The notes beneath the pieces are model-generated. The model was not told the origin of the DNA, did no database searches, and worked only from the letters and a program-made list of their open reading frames with translations. Shown in pieces: positions 10,789-21,339 of a stretch of DNA of 64,000 nucleotides; the stretch's first letter is position 1, and the number at the start of each line of letters is the position of its first letter. The stretch lies in assembly GCF_964204865.1 (NCBI RefSeq), contig NC_135263.1, forward strand, positions 15,049,426-15,113,425, in the 5' to 3' direction. The stretch comes from Styela clava (taxonomy: Eukaryota > Chordata > Ascidiacea > Stolidobranchia > Styelidae). Made by a program: the position numbers and the translations under genes.

Positions 10789-12611
10789 TCGAACTGCTTG
10801 TGATAACAGAATACTGGAATACCGGTAGCGGGACCACAAATGGCGTTCAACGAAAGACATATTTTGGTTTTTGTTGGATGTTATATATTTCATGGATTCC
10901 ATGTAACTATGTACATTTCTGGTACACCTTTCAAAATCCAATGGCCTGACTCAGTTTATATGTTGACACCATGTACATATCCCAAAATTGGTGATGTTCA
11001 TGGCTGTATTTAGACCATGAGAGGCCCCTTCATATTTTTGAACTCAGAATTTCTCTCTAAGCAACACCACATTTAATTGCTTAAAATTTGAAAAATATGA
11101 AAGCATTAAACTTTCCCATTCACGGGTGTGAATTTTAAATTGAAAGAATAAAAATTTACTTGAGGCAGTTTTTCTTCCATTTTTTTTTTTTTTTTTGATC
11201 AAACAACCGCTACAGTCATACTTTAACATAGAAACTTCCAGCAGAATGCGCATAATAATAATTTCTCTTATTATGATGCAAACGACGCAATAATGGCTGT
11301 TTACAATGTGGTTGAAACCAGTTGTCTACAGAATTTTCTACTCTGAAAATCTTGATATATATATATACTTTTCGTAGGGTTCAAACTTGTCAAGTTTTCA
11401 AAAGAATTACAAACTTCGAAACCGAATTTCGAGGCTCTAGGTTTCAGCCTGCCTAGCCTATCGGTAAATCCAGCCCTGGTGATGGTCCCTACAGCAAATT
11501 TCTGGCCCCAATCACTCGGCAGATTGAAATAAATGGTTTTCAGCATTTATTAGCAAAGATAGATATTATAATTAAACATATGGTTCAACTTAAAGCCTGT
11601 ATAATGACATTATAAATATTTGTCCCATTATTACTGCATTGTGAGAAGGCTTTCCAAACTATCAAGTCTATAAGGTTTCAGCGTCTTCCAATGTCTCAGA
11701 TGGAAACTTCAGTCTTCATTTCGCATATTCTTTTCATTAATGCCATTAGCATTTGAAGCTTGACTAATTCCAATGTACCTTTTCCATTGTTGTTTAATGT
11801 AATATCCTAAACGTGACTTCAAATTTTTTCCTCACTTCAATCATCACATGTTTGAATACCCGAGCTGACTTCTACTGATTTGTTATTAATTACAATTTTT
11901 TTTTATAAATTAACTGTCGTACTTGCTAAGTGTCCACTAAGTGAAAATCTAAAAAAAAAAGCAGTGGTTTAATAATGGACTACATTTTTAATTAACCGAA
12001 TCCAAAAATATTCCGTAACTTAGTCAACCCTTGCTCCAAGGAGTTTTCGTTAAATTGTTCAAACATCTTAATTATCTGTTAATTTTGATAGCGAACATGA
12101 GGGGCAGGGGGGAGCTGACTGTGATGGTCGTATCGCTCCCTAGTCTATACCGAATAACTGTGTGTTTTGTATATAATTTTTACTGATTCAATGCTTGTAT
12201 TCTGGTTGACAAAATAAATCTCCCGCTCGTATTCAGTCATGTTTTTTAACCTAGTAAGGAGACCGGTATTGTACCATTATAGGTTGGAGATATTCATATT
12301 TTTTGTATAACGGTACCGTACAATTTATCCTGCCTATTGGCAGGATGACCAACATTTTTGTTCGTACGCCTATTTCAGTATTTACTAAATAATTTAGTTT
12401 TCACCTCTTGCAGCCTTGGTACGGTACCGGTAGTTTAAATAACACGTCAGCATGCCTTCAGTAAATGATTGCTAGCTGTACAGGTATAAATGCGTAAAAC
12501 CAGTAAACAAACGTGATAGAAATGGTATGGGTTATAGATTGTCAATGTTAAACGCTTCCAGTACCGGTACCGTGCCCAAAGCGACATTAGCGCCGCATTT
12601 GCAGCGCATCT
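10789..12611. other. Core of the DNA transposon, no coding gene seen
   Basis: About 1.8 kb between the two TIR arms. Open frames are all under 82 codons and none resembles a transposase. The right part has several GGTACCG/ACCGGTA motifs (near 12310, 12420 and 12560). Confidence 0.55.
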
Positions 12612-12940
12612 GCGCATATCCCACAGAGCACGGCGCGTTGGCAGAATCTCATGGTCTAGTGAGAATGACGTCATCGGAAACACCGCGCTCATTAAAATTT
12701 TAATGAACGATTATCAAAAATCTTGACCATGTTTATCATGATAAAAATATCAAAAAAGATGTAAAAAATATTCTATCCTCAAAACTGCTCACGTATACAA
12801 TGAAAGATATCTAGAAAATTACAAAAAATGCAAATTCCTGCTCTGGTGATCACATTCCTCCATAAGAGCTAATGTTAAAAAAAAAATTTTTACATCACTT
12901 TTCTTTTTGCGCGTAGGATGGGTTTTTAATGAATAAGGTC
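12612..12940 (-). repeat. Right TIR of DNA transposon
   Basis: A 329-bp inverse copy of the left arm (2434-2526 plus 10554-10788). Its uninterrupted GTGATCAC context near 12847 gives the pre-insertion sequence for the BEL target. Confidence 0.85.
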
Positions 12941-14245
12941 TATTTGGTGGCTGTGCAGAGCGTGTTATATTGATGAAATATATATTTTGAAACATAAAAA
13001 ATAATGTAATTGAAACCGATTAGCTATTTTGGGGATTAGACACCGTAGATACTGAGAATTACATTCGTTTTTGGAGTGTTTGGTTTTCAGCAACGACTAA
13101 CATACCGTTTTCAGGACTGGTGCATATAGCCTGGTTGCAAAATTGCGTATGTCATCAAATCATAGACACATTTCTGCCTAAGTCAGAGAGCGCCATTATG
13201 ACGTCACATAACTGCGTCATACAAATTAACTCAAATCCGGCTACGATCAAAAAATCGAACCATGGCAAATTATTGACTCTCAATGGCATAACAATATCAT
13301 TAGGAAGTTTTTTACGTTTTTCTCAAAACTGCTACAAATGACTTACGCAATTCGGTTATTAGCGTGGCGATATACCATTTCACTCACTCTTTCAATTTTT
13401 TGGTCATTGAGCAGTAAAAGTTTTGCATTTTATGTTTGCTTGAATGGAGTAATACAAAATTGGACTTTTTTACCGAAGAGAATCAAATCAGTGTCATCAG
13501 CAAACATAATCGTCCCACAGGGGTTCAAACATCTAGGCATTTATGTGAGCTAGAAAAAAAATGGGCCAAGTAAAGATCCTTGAGGAACTCCATCTAATAA
13601 TTATTCTGTATGCATAGACTTTAGCAGAGCAGTAACATAACAACCAAGCGACGGCGGAAAATCTTTCTCACACATAATTTCCCCTGCTAACTCAAGGCAA
13701 TTGAGTGAGCGGTGCGACAACGGCAATATGTGATGCGACAACAGTCGAATCACTTGTCTTGTTTTTACAGCTTGTCCTATTACCGCGATTCAATTTCATA
13801 GACAAAACTTTAGTAGGAAGCGTCCAGGAAGTGAGTAGTTAATAAACGTTTGTGTATATCAGCGGATTAGGTCAAAATAATATAATCTCAACCACAATGA
13901 AGAATAGCCTATATGCACCTATTGGGCCACGTACCAGGGTTGTATTCCAAGCGGATCAAATGACAAACCTCCAAGATAATCGAACACTTGACACTCACCA
14001 ATCAAGATTGACGGTTGCTCCATTTATCGAATAAAGTAATTGATGGACATGTAGTGAACTTGCGGATAGCTTCGCAAAATTATTTTTGTTCATTTTAAGG
14101 TTTTGTTGTTGTGAAACAAATCGATTTTCAGTGCTCGAACATAGAAGAAATCGAATATTTACATTATTTTTAGAGGGAGGTCTACGGGACAAAGTACTGA
14201 AGTAAGTTAACCAAAAAATGCTGTTTTATTTTAATTCACGACTAG
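12941..14245. other. Non-coding, nothing supported
   Basis: AT-rich DNA with only short frames. No splice-bounded coding segment or domain was seen. Confidence 0.5.
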
Positions 14246-14629
14246 GGCTGGGCATTTTCGAATACCTTCTGATTTCAGAATCGAATCGAATAATTTTTTC
14301 GAATCGAATCGAATACTTGAAAATACATAATTGTAAGCGACTTTTTTATAGTAATTGGTCCTCATAACAAATGAATTACTGAAGACATAGAATACATCAC
14401 TCAGATGGATTACTAAGCGTTCACACACAATAACAAACACGTTTTATCAATAACTCACTACAGAAAATAGTCATATGTTAGAATTGCGTTGAAAAAATAT
14501 GACTTTAACGAAAAGAAAATTGGGGAATCCACCTCGACCATTGGCGAAAAGAAGAAAACAAGATGGCGGCGATTCGAAATTTAGCTCTGAACCGATTCGA
14601 ATAATTTACTATTCGATTCGAAATGCTCT
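14246..14629 (-). mobile_element. hAT-like miniature element, truncated copy
   Basis: Begins AGGGCTGGGCATTTTCGAAT and is rich in TTCGAATCGAAT. It aligns along its length with the reverse complement of 18872-19267, including TTCACACACAATAA, CACCTCG and AACAAGATGGCGGC. Its right terminal GGGCA repeat is missing (it stops at TTCGAAATGCTC), so this copy is truncated. Confidence 0.65.
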
Positions 14630-15505
14630 ATTCGCGACGAGAACATATGTGCAAAAGGGCCAAAGTCTTTAAATTGCATAGAGTTTAGCATATATGTTTA
14701 TTATAATTTGTATTGATACTTTCATCTCTAGTTTCAACATTTAATTTTGTTTTTTTAATATCATCGTAATTTATTTTAGCTCATTCATTAATATTTTTCA
14801 TAATCTTCTGCCAAATAATTAATTTTTTCCGTGCATGACTGTGTATTAGTGAATGTGTCTAAAACGTGAGTGTTATAAAAAAAATTTCGGTTTTTGAATA
14901 CCCTCTAAAAGCATTAATTGAAAGTAAACACGTTTCGTGAACGCGAGAGAGTATAAAAGAGAGATACCACACAAAAGAAATTTTTTCAATTCCCACAATG
15001 CAACATAGGACGATCTTTCATATCCTATTTGTGAGATTACGATATTGAATCGAATTCTTGGTATATCTCCAATAGAGACTGCTACATTCAAAATTGTCTG
15101 CCAAAACTTCATTATGTCTTTATAATTCAACCAAACCTCTTTTAGATCGGAAACAGTGATTTTCGTCAAGTTTCAGTTATAGTTGGACGTAACGGTTTCG
15201 AGCTAAAATACGATCGCGCTTCCCAAAATGCTGTCATTCCTAATCATATAAATCGGTTTCCTATCATCATAAAAATAATATTAACAGTAGTCTACATCTA
15301 CAACATAACTCCATTTTATTGATACGTATACCTTTTCGAGTTTTGCGTAAAAGCGCAAGATTATATCAACTAAGATGCCAATTCACCTAACTCCTCTACG
15401 ATATATTTCTAAAGAAGATACTATCGTCTGTTTTACGTGGAATTTCACGAGTGCCACAATGAATGCATGGTGACGCAATAATATGAAACAAAAATAATTC
15501 TTCTC
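14630..15505. other. Non-coding upstream of the two-pass membrane gene
   Basis: No supported gene. A TATAAAAG motif occurs at about 14953 on the + strand, but nothing ties it to a transcription start. Confidence 0.4.
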
Positions 15506-15580
15506 GTGATTTGGATACGAGAAATTGATCTTGAGGATAATGACGGGGAAACCGGGGATTATATCAGTAACATAATAAAG
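15506..15580 (+). CDS. Possible upstream coding exon of the two-pass membrane gene
   Basis: An open stretch encoding an acidic peptide (EIDLEDNDGETGDYISN) that ends exactly at AAG-GTGAGT, a strong splice donor in phase 0. The next acceptor, GTAGCAG at 16444-16450, opens a phase-0 frame, so the two could join. There is no in-frame ATG and the upstream boundary is not resolved. The start given is only the first codon of the open stretch considered. Confidence 0.3.
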
Positions 15581-16450
15581 GTGAGTAAGATTTTTACTTC
15601 AATAGACCGAGACCACTGCAAAAATATAATCGATGTGAAATCTAGTCTAGATTTATTCCTTATTAGTAATTTTGATATTTTTTATACATATTGCATAGTC
15701 TATAAATTTTTGAAATGTTCAATCGATCATTTTTCGAAACTTTTTTATTATTAGTATAAGAAATATAAAGCACTTTGTTAAATAGCATTTCGTGCTGAAC
15801 TTCAGAAAATATGTCACTCAAATGTGATGAAAAAACACTAGTAAAATTACTTGCACACACTAAACCACGTTATTGTACCAATTTGCTACAGCCATTTTTT
15901 GCTGTCATGGCATAAACCAGTTTACAACAACTTAATGTGCTGCCGTCAGTTCTTGTTTTGATTGTTCCGAATGTTTTAACATCCAATTAATTAGAAAAGT
16001 CGAATTTCATCGAATTGCACTCGTGTGTCTCATATGTATCTGGGGTTTAGCCCAAACTATTACAATTTTGAATTCCAATAGAAAAGCTTATCAATAATAA
16101 ATTACTTAAATATTCCGATTTCCGAATAAAACTTTTTAACCGATTAATTATTATATGCCATAAATATATTAGGCAATAAGTTGTGACTCATTCTTTACGA
16201 TATGCCTGTGAATGTAATCGAACTAAGTTTTGTTGTGTTCCTCTGTTCCGAACAATGCATCAATAAGAGTTTAAAAATTAATTATTTATCCGCCGAAAAC
16301 TATGCGTACATAGCTGCACAAGGCTAACTGGAGTACCACAACAGGATACGTAAATATTCAACGGAACGTAAAATGAATAATAAATGCAGATTAAAGTGAG
16401 TTTTCTGTAGTAGGATATGTTGTCTTCAAGAATGTTTCTGTACGTAGCAG

Positions 16451-18009
16451 GCTACTCTGCTCCATCATGAGATGGGATATAATAGAGTGACAGCAATCAA
16501 AAGCTATGGCAGATACCGCTTTCTCTTATTTATATTTACTGTTTTAGTTGGAATCGGTACAGGCCTCATTGTTTCCGGAAGCTTAGAATTCAGCAACGAA
16601 TTGGATATCTTGGTTTACTCTGGAATAATATCGCTATTATTTTCAATTGGATTCTTCATCATGTGGATGGCATGCCAGATTGAAGTTATGGACGAATGTA
16701 TTTGTTTTCTGGAGGAATCTTCTACCAAGGAAAATATTGAAGAATCTTTGCTAAAGTAAGTAACAAAGTTCAATTTTGCAGTTATTTGTTAGATTTAAGT
16801 AAACCGTGTCATGTCAATGTAGCTTACGTAATAACAGACATGCATTTTTAAAAGAGCGAACCTGTTGTTATTGAGTGCAATACAAAAGAGATCCCATCTT
16901 GTCGTTACTGCATATATATACATATAATATATATCCCATGTTTTGTTAATTGTAACACTGACGCATTTTTGTGCAGTCCACATTTTTAGCATCATACAAC
17001 GGCGTTTTAGGGAATTCAGACAGCTATCGGTAGTTTGAGACGGAGTGCTGCAGAACTTTAGAAGCCACCGAACTTTGTAAATGCCCAGTGAAGCACATGC
17101 ACGCAAAGCTACGAAGTGCGAGAATTTAGTTAGGATTTTCAATCGCAAGCGATCGGGATATTGTTTTATCGCCATTTCATCCACCTATTCGAGATCCTTT
17201 TTGAAACATAAACTTTTATTTTCCCCGACTGATTATACGTGCATATCCCATTATACTTGTACTATTATGACTACTATAATATGCCTATTGCAAGCCATCA
17301 TAACAAAGACGTAAATGTTAAGTAGGCTACTGCACGAACTGCAACTTTTAAAAATGCTGGTCGCTTTCTCCGAGCTTCATATAATTTCATGGAATTGTCG
17401 TTGTCACAGAATTCCAATGTCAAGAATAATGTATATTCTCTTTCACCCAGGCATAACGTGTCCATTTCCGAATTCGACAGTTCACAGACTCCAGTTTCAA
17501 ATTTACTAACTTCACCAACGAATTCATCCATCTCATCGATAGAGGTTGGCACTATCTTGAAGACTTCTAGTTTAATATCTGAGCTGTCCGAGGATATTGA
17601 GCAATCATGTACAAACGAATCAACAAATCTACAATTACAGGAGAAAAGTGATGCAATATGCGTGATAGATGAGCGAACATCACAGTCTCGGAGTATCTTT
17701 TCAAGAGCGACCAGAGTATTCCCGATGGAAGTTCCCGCGCAAAATGAGAAGACTCTTATCAGCACTCGCAAAGATTCACATTCACACATCGATGAATCCG
17801 AATTAAAAACGATCAAACCCGAAGAACTGTCATTTCCCAATACAAATTTTTCACAGAAATCAAATACAACTCTTCTTGAACCAATTCCAAGAAGCGAACC
17901 ACATCACATTGAATTGCCTGCAGATCTGGGGCTGGTTGGAAACCCGATAGCTCCATTTGAGAGACCTAGTCGCCTACCACCGATAGATTTTGGAACAATT
18001 CACAAATAA
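16451..18009 (+). CDS. Unrecognised two-pass membrane protein with long Ser-rich tail
   Basis: Proposed exons are 16451-16755, 16990-17029 and 17410-18009. Splice phases agree: the first ends at AA-GTAAGT (phase 2), the 40-base exon after CACATTTTTAG restores phase 0, and the last begins after GTTGTCACAG in phase 0 and ends at TAA. An ATG at 16472 could start translation (307 residues); otherwise the frame is open to the acceptor at 16450 and may join an exon ending at 15580. Residues from that ATG: two hydrophobic segments, about 18-37 (FLLFIFTVLVGIG..) and 45-68 (ILVYSGIISLLF..), then an acidic stretch and a ~200-residue polar, Ser/Thr/Asn-rich tail, probably cytosolic. AATAAA lies at 18005-18010, with a second ATAAAA-type signal near 18040. 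No family is recognised. The microexon is the least certain part. Confidence 0.5.
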
Positions 18010-18595
18010 ATATGAGACATTGTTCCCCTCATTCAAAGCAATAAAACCAGCTTGACTGCGGTATTTTGTCAATTTCAGGATAACTATGAACCATTGTATC
18101 GTGTAAGCACAATCATATCAAATTGATTGAATTTCGGTGATTCGGTAAAAATTTGTAAATCGGATTTAGCTCAGTTCTTTAAATTGGGAAAAAAAAGTAG
18201 ATCATGACAATCCATTTTCTAACTATTAGCTGTTCGCACAAACATATTGTTTTGATCGGACAATCAAGGTTAGATCTCCTACCGTGCTTGATAGTACATA
18301 ACTTAGGGACCCAATTTATTATATAGAAGCACGTCACGGTTTGTATTGTAAAAAAAGGAGGAAGAGTTAAGACAGAAAAGAACAGTATATATATATTCAT
18401 AAGATACTGTAGAATTGTGGCGATCAAGTTGGCAATAATATATCAATCGCGTGCTAGTGAATTCTGGTATCTTTGTATTCGTTGTTGGGCGTTAGTATCG
18501 GGTGAAGGCAGATAGAGGTCAAGCTAAGGACTGGACCGCTTCCATCTGCCTTCATACAGCACAACGCCAAAACATAATATTATATTGGCTATATC

Positions 18596-18776
18596 CAGTG
18601 GTGGGATTCAAATTTTTTGTCAGCCGGTTCCATCCATACAAATGTCATACTTTTCAGCCGGTTCTGTTACAAAAAGTCATGTTTTTTTCAGTAATGCTAA
18701 ACGGTTCGCTGATCTCATCAAAATTCCTTGAGACGGTTCTATAGAACCGGTGCGAACCGGCTGAATCCCACTACTG
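18596..18776 (+). mobile_element. hAT miniature element with perfect 8-bp target duplication
   Basis: A 181-bp element beginning CAGTGGTGGGATTCAAATTT and ending GCTGAATCCCACTACTG. The ends are inverted repeats, and internal GCCGGTTC/GAACCGGC motifs repeat. It is flanked by the exact 8-bp duplication GCTATATC (18588-18595 and 18777-18784). The CA(G)TGGTGGGATTCA end and 8-bp duplication are characteristic of hAT elements. Confidence 0.88.
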
Positions 18777-18871
18777 GCTATATCTGCGCGTCAGAGAATG
18801 GCCCACCATGATTCGTTCGGTGACCCGACAATTCAACATACAGGAAAACATACTAATTTGTTGAGTACAGA

Positions 18872-19267
18872 ACTAGGGCTGGGCATTTCAAATCGAATAT
18901 TCGAACCGAATAGTAAATACTTTCGAATCCGTTTAATTAAACGAAAGTTTCTAATTGCCGCCATCTTGTTTTTTGTCCGCCAGAGTCCGAGGTGAATTCT
19001 TCAATTTTTTTATTGAAGCCGTATTTTAAAATTAAATGTTGACATATGACTCTTATCTTCCTAATGAGGTATTGATGGAACATGTTTTTATTGTGTGTGA
19101 ACGATCAGCATACTGTTCGAGTGATGGATTCTGTGTTTTCAGTAATTTATGTGAATGGAGGATCCATTGCAATAAAAGGGTCGAATATCCTCCAAGAATT
19201 CGAGATTCGGTTCGAAAATTGTATTCGATTCGATTCCGGTCATCAGGTATTCAAAAAATGCCCAGAC
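18872..19267 (+). mobile_element. hAT-like miniature element with TTCGAAT-rich ends
   Basis: Starts GGGCTGGGCATTTCAAATCG and ends with the inverse, ..TTGAATAC..AAAAAATGCCCAGAC. It is the more complete copy of the element truncated at 14246-14629 and lies in the opposite orientation. It has no coding capacity. Confidence 0.65.
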
Positions 19268-21339
19268 AATGAGGACGGGACGTTTCACAACGGTAAATAT
19301 TTTGGGCGTTTTACTGTTTCTATGCACTCGATAATATATCGTACGGATTTTTTGGCGTTATGTTCAACAGAATGGAGAAATGAAAGAAATATATGTTCTG
19401 TGTCGAGAATAATTTGATGACAAATATCATAGCATTTACTATGTCGAAACGCCTATTCGATTTTTCAGACCGCAGAAACTATCCAAAAAGATACCTGTTT
19501 TTGTGTTCGAGATATGAAATATTCGTCAATCCACCACGCTTTCGTGAAGTAGTGCAATTTACTAAATTTATGAAGGTTTTATTAAGTTTCATTGCATCAG
19601 TGTTTGGACTACCACGCGTTTCGTCAGATTACTGGCGTGATTATAGAACGCAAAGGTGGGCAAAAAGTAGATTTTCATCTAATCGAATAATTTTAACGAA
19701 TTGTCAAATACCGGGTAGAGTTCCTGGATTTCATTCCGATTTTTATCTTTTGGATCGGCTCTGATTTTTCTTGTCACCGTTTGTAAATTAATTGTCTCAA
19801 TTTTAAGCTAAAAACATTATCATTTCTAACGCCGGAACGCGGATATTTAGGAAGACGATAGTTGATCTTCTTGATTTTACTTTTCTATCGTGGCTATTTT
19901 ATTTTCGTATTAAATAGTGAATTAAAACCCTGCAAAGTCATTGCGTGAATCCCGAATGCTATTTTGAGTTCAAATGATGAATAAATAAGTCGGCAATAAT
20001 GGCAATTCTACCTGTCAAATAATAATTCCTTGGTAAAATTTGAGAAAAATTTCGCACATTAATTCCACTTAGTCTGACTGACTCATACTGTAAGCGTGGA
20101 TGGCTTTTTTCAAAATAAGTATTAAATAAAATGGCATAACTTGCCATTTGTGCGAATATCAATATGCGGATGACAAAGTCTTAAAATCCCGGGATTTTTA
20201 GAAAACAATGGCGAGATCGGGATTAAAAAAACAGTCCAAATCCCGGGATTTTCCGGGGTCCCAACCCTATAGTTATGACAATGTTGTGTGAAACAGATTC
20301 CAACACAATGAGTCAACGACGTATTGCATTAATGTTACAAATTAGAGGCAATAAAACCGATAATACGACAAGATCGTATCCATTGGGTAATGTTTTGTTA
20401 ATGACGTAATACGACGCTGACTCGTGCTCCGAACAAGGCTAGACAAATGGGCCACCGATATCTAACAATCTCTCGGCAGACTTGCTTCCTCATCGAAGTT
20501 ATCCACTGTACAAACGCAAGGTACAAATCTACGGTACAAACGCCAGAATTTAATCTCACAGCAAATGCCCATTCCACAGACAATAAGTGGAACTGCACAC
20601 CACAAGCAAGATGATGTATACAAAATATCAAACTGGTACGCGTTCATTTTAACCATATATGGAAACCTGCCTGTAGCACCCAGGCAATGAAACTTTAATT
20701 GCGGTTTGATATATTGACATGAGACTTGCAATAATATCAATGTAGAACTCAAGTGAATACATGACATATTATAGATTGTGAAAATGACCTATTTACTATA
20801 TAATAGTAAAATCTTGAAAATATGCAAACTTTAGTGAAATTTCTATTTCTCATTTCTTGCACCTTATTGATAACTCTGGGTTTTAGACTATATTTAACTT
20901 TCTTAAGATTAGATAAATAAATTGAACATGTTACATAAGCTAATGCTGAGTCAGATCATATAGATATAGAATCAAATTACCTTAGTAGCCAATTTCAAAA
21001 CGCATCGTAATCATACTCAGGCTTTAATGCCATGAATCATAACATCATGAGCTTTGCAATAGAATCAGAACGTAACAGCTATAATAATCAGTTGCTTAAA
21101 AACGACCTTCACCATAATCCTAAAAATAATTAAACGAATGATGTCATTTTAAAAAGGCATAAAAGTGGTCAATCGTAGTCTTATATCAAGTTTGAATGAA
21201 CATACATGGGTGTGTGCATATACATTAAAAAATGTATTTCCTTAGAGTGTCGTTCCATCCACCATGGGCTTGTAGCATTGATATATTTTGGTAACCAATT
21301 CTGCCTTAAAATTACACATATGAAACAATAAATTTTAAA
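19268..21339. other. Non-coding; includes a short CCCGGGATTT-containing repeat remnant
   Basis: No supported gene. At about 20160-20270, AAATCCCGGGATTTT occurs twice and the segment ends CGGGGTCCCAACCCT, which resembles the end of a miniature hAT element. The opposite end was not identified. Confidence 0.4.

Larger units (their letters stand above)
2434..12940. mobile_element. DNA transposon with ~329-bp TIRs, hosting a nested BEL element
   Basis: The sequence 12612-12940 is the near-perfect reverse complement of 2434-2526 joined to 10554-10788 (329 versus 328 bases). Once the BEL/Pao element is removed, the two arms bound a ~1.8-kb core, giving an original element of about 2.5 kb. Both outer ends abut TA: ..TA-GACCTTATTC on the left and ..GAATAAGGTC-TA on the right, consistent with a TA target duplication. 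The core (10789-12611) shows no transposase, so the element is non-autonomous or decayed. The superfamily is uncertain. The long TIRs and TA target are compatible with Tc1/mariner-like or other TA-targeting elements. Confidence 0.8.

Noticed and set aside
14873-15169. 98-codon minus-strand frame
   Set aside because: Hydrophobic and AT-driven, with no start context, homology or neighbouring exon.
16782-16827. Alternative linking exon for the two-pass membrane gene after TTTTGCAG
   Set aside because: It restores the phase but would leave an intron of only 26 bases and needs a weak GTAATA donor.
17298-17840. 180-codon minus-strand frame opposite the tail exon of the two-pass membrane gene
   Set aside because: It lies antisense to a Ser-rich exon with better splice and polyadenylation context, and has no recognisable domain.
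19393-19764. 123-codon + strand frame
   Set aside because: No domain, no splice context and composition like the surrounding non-coding DNA.
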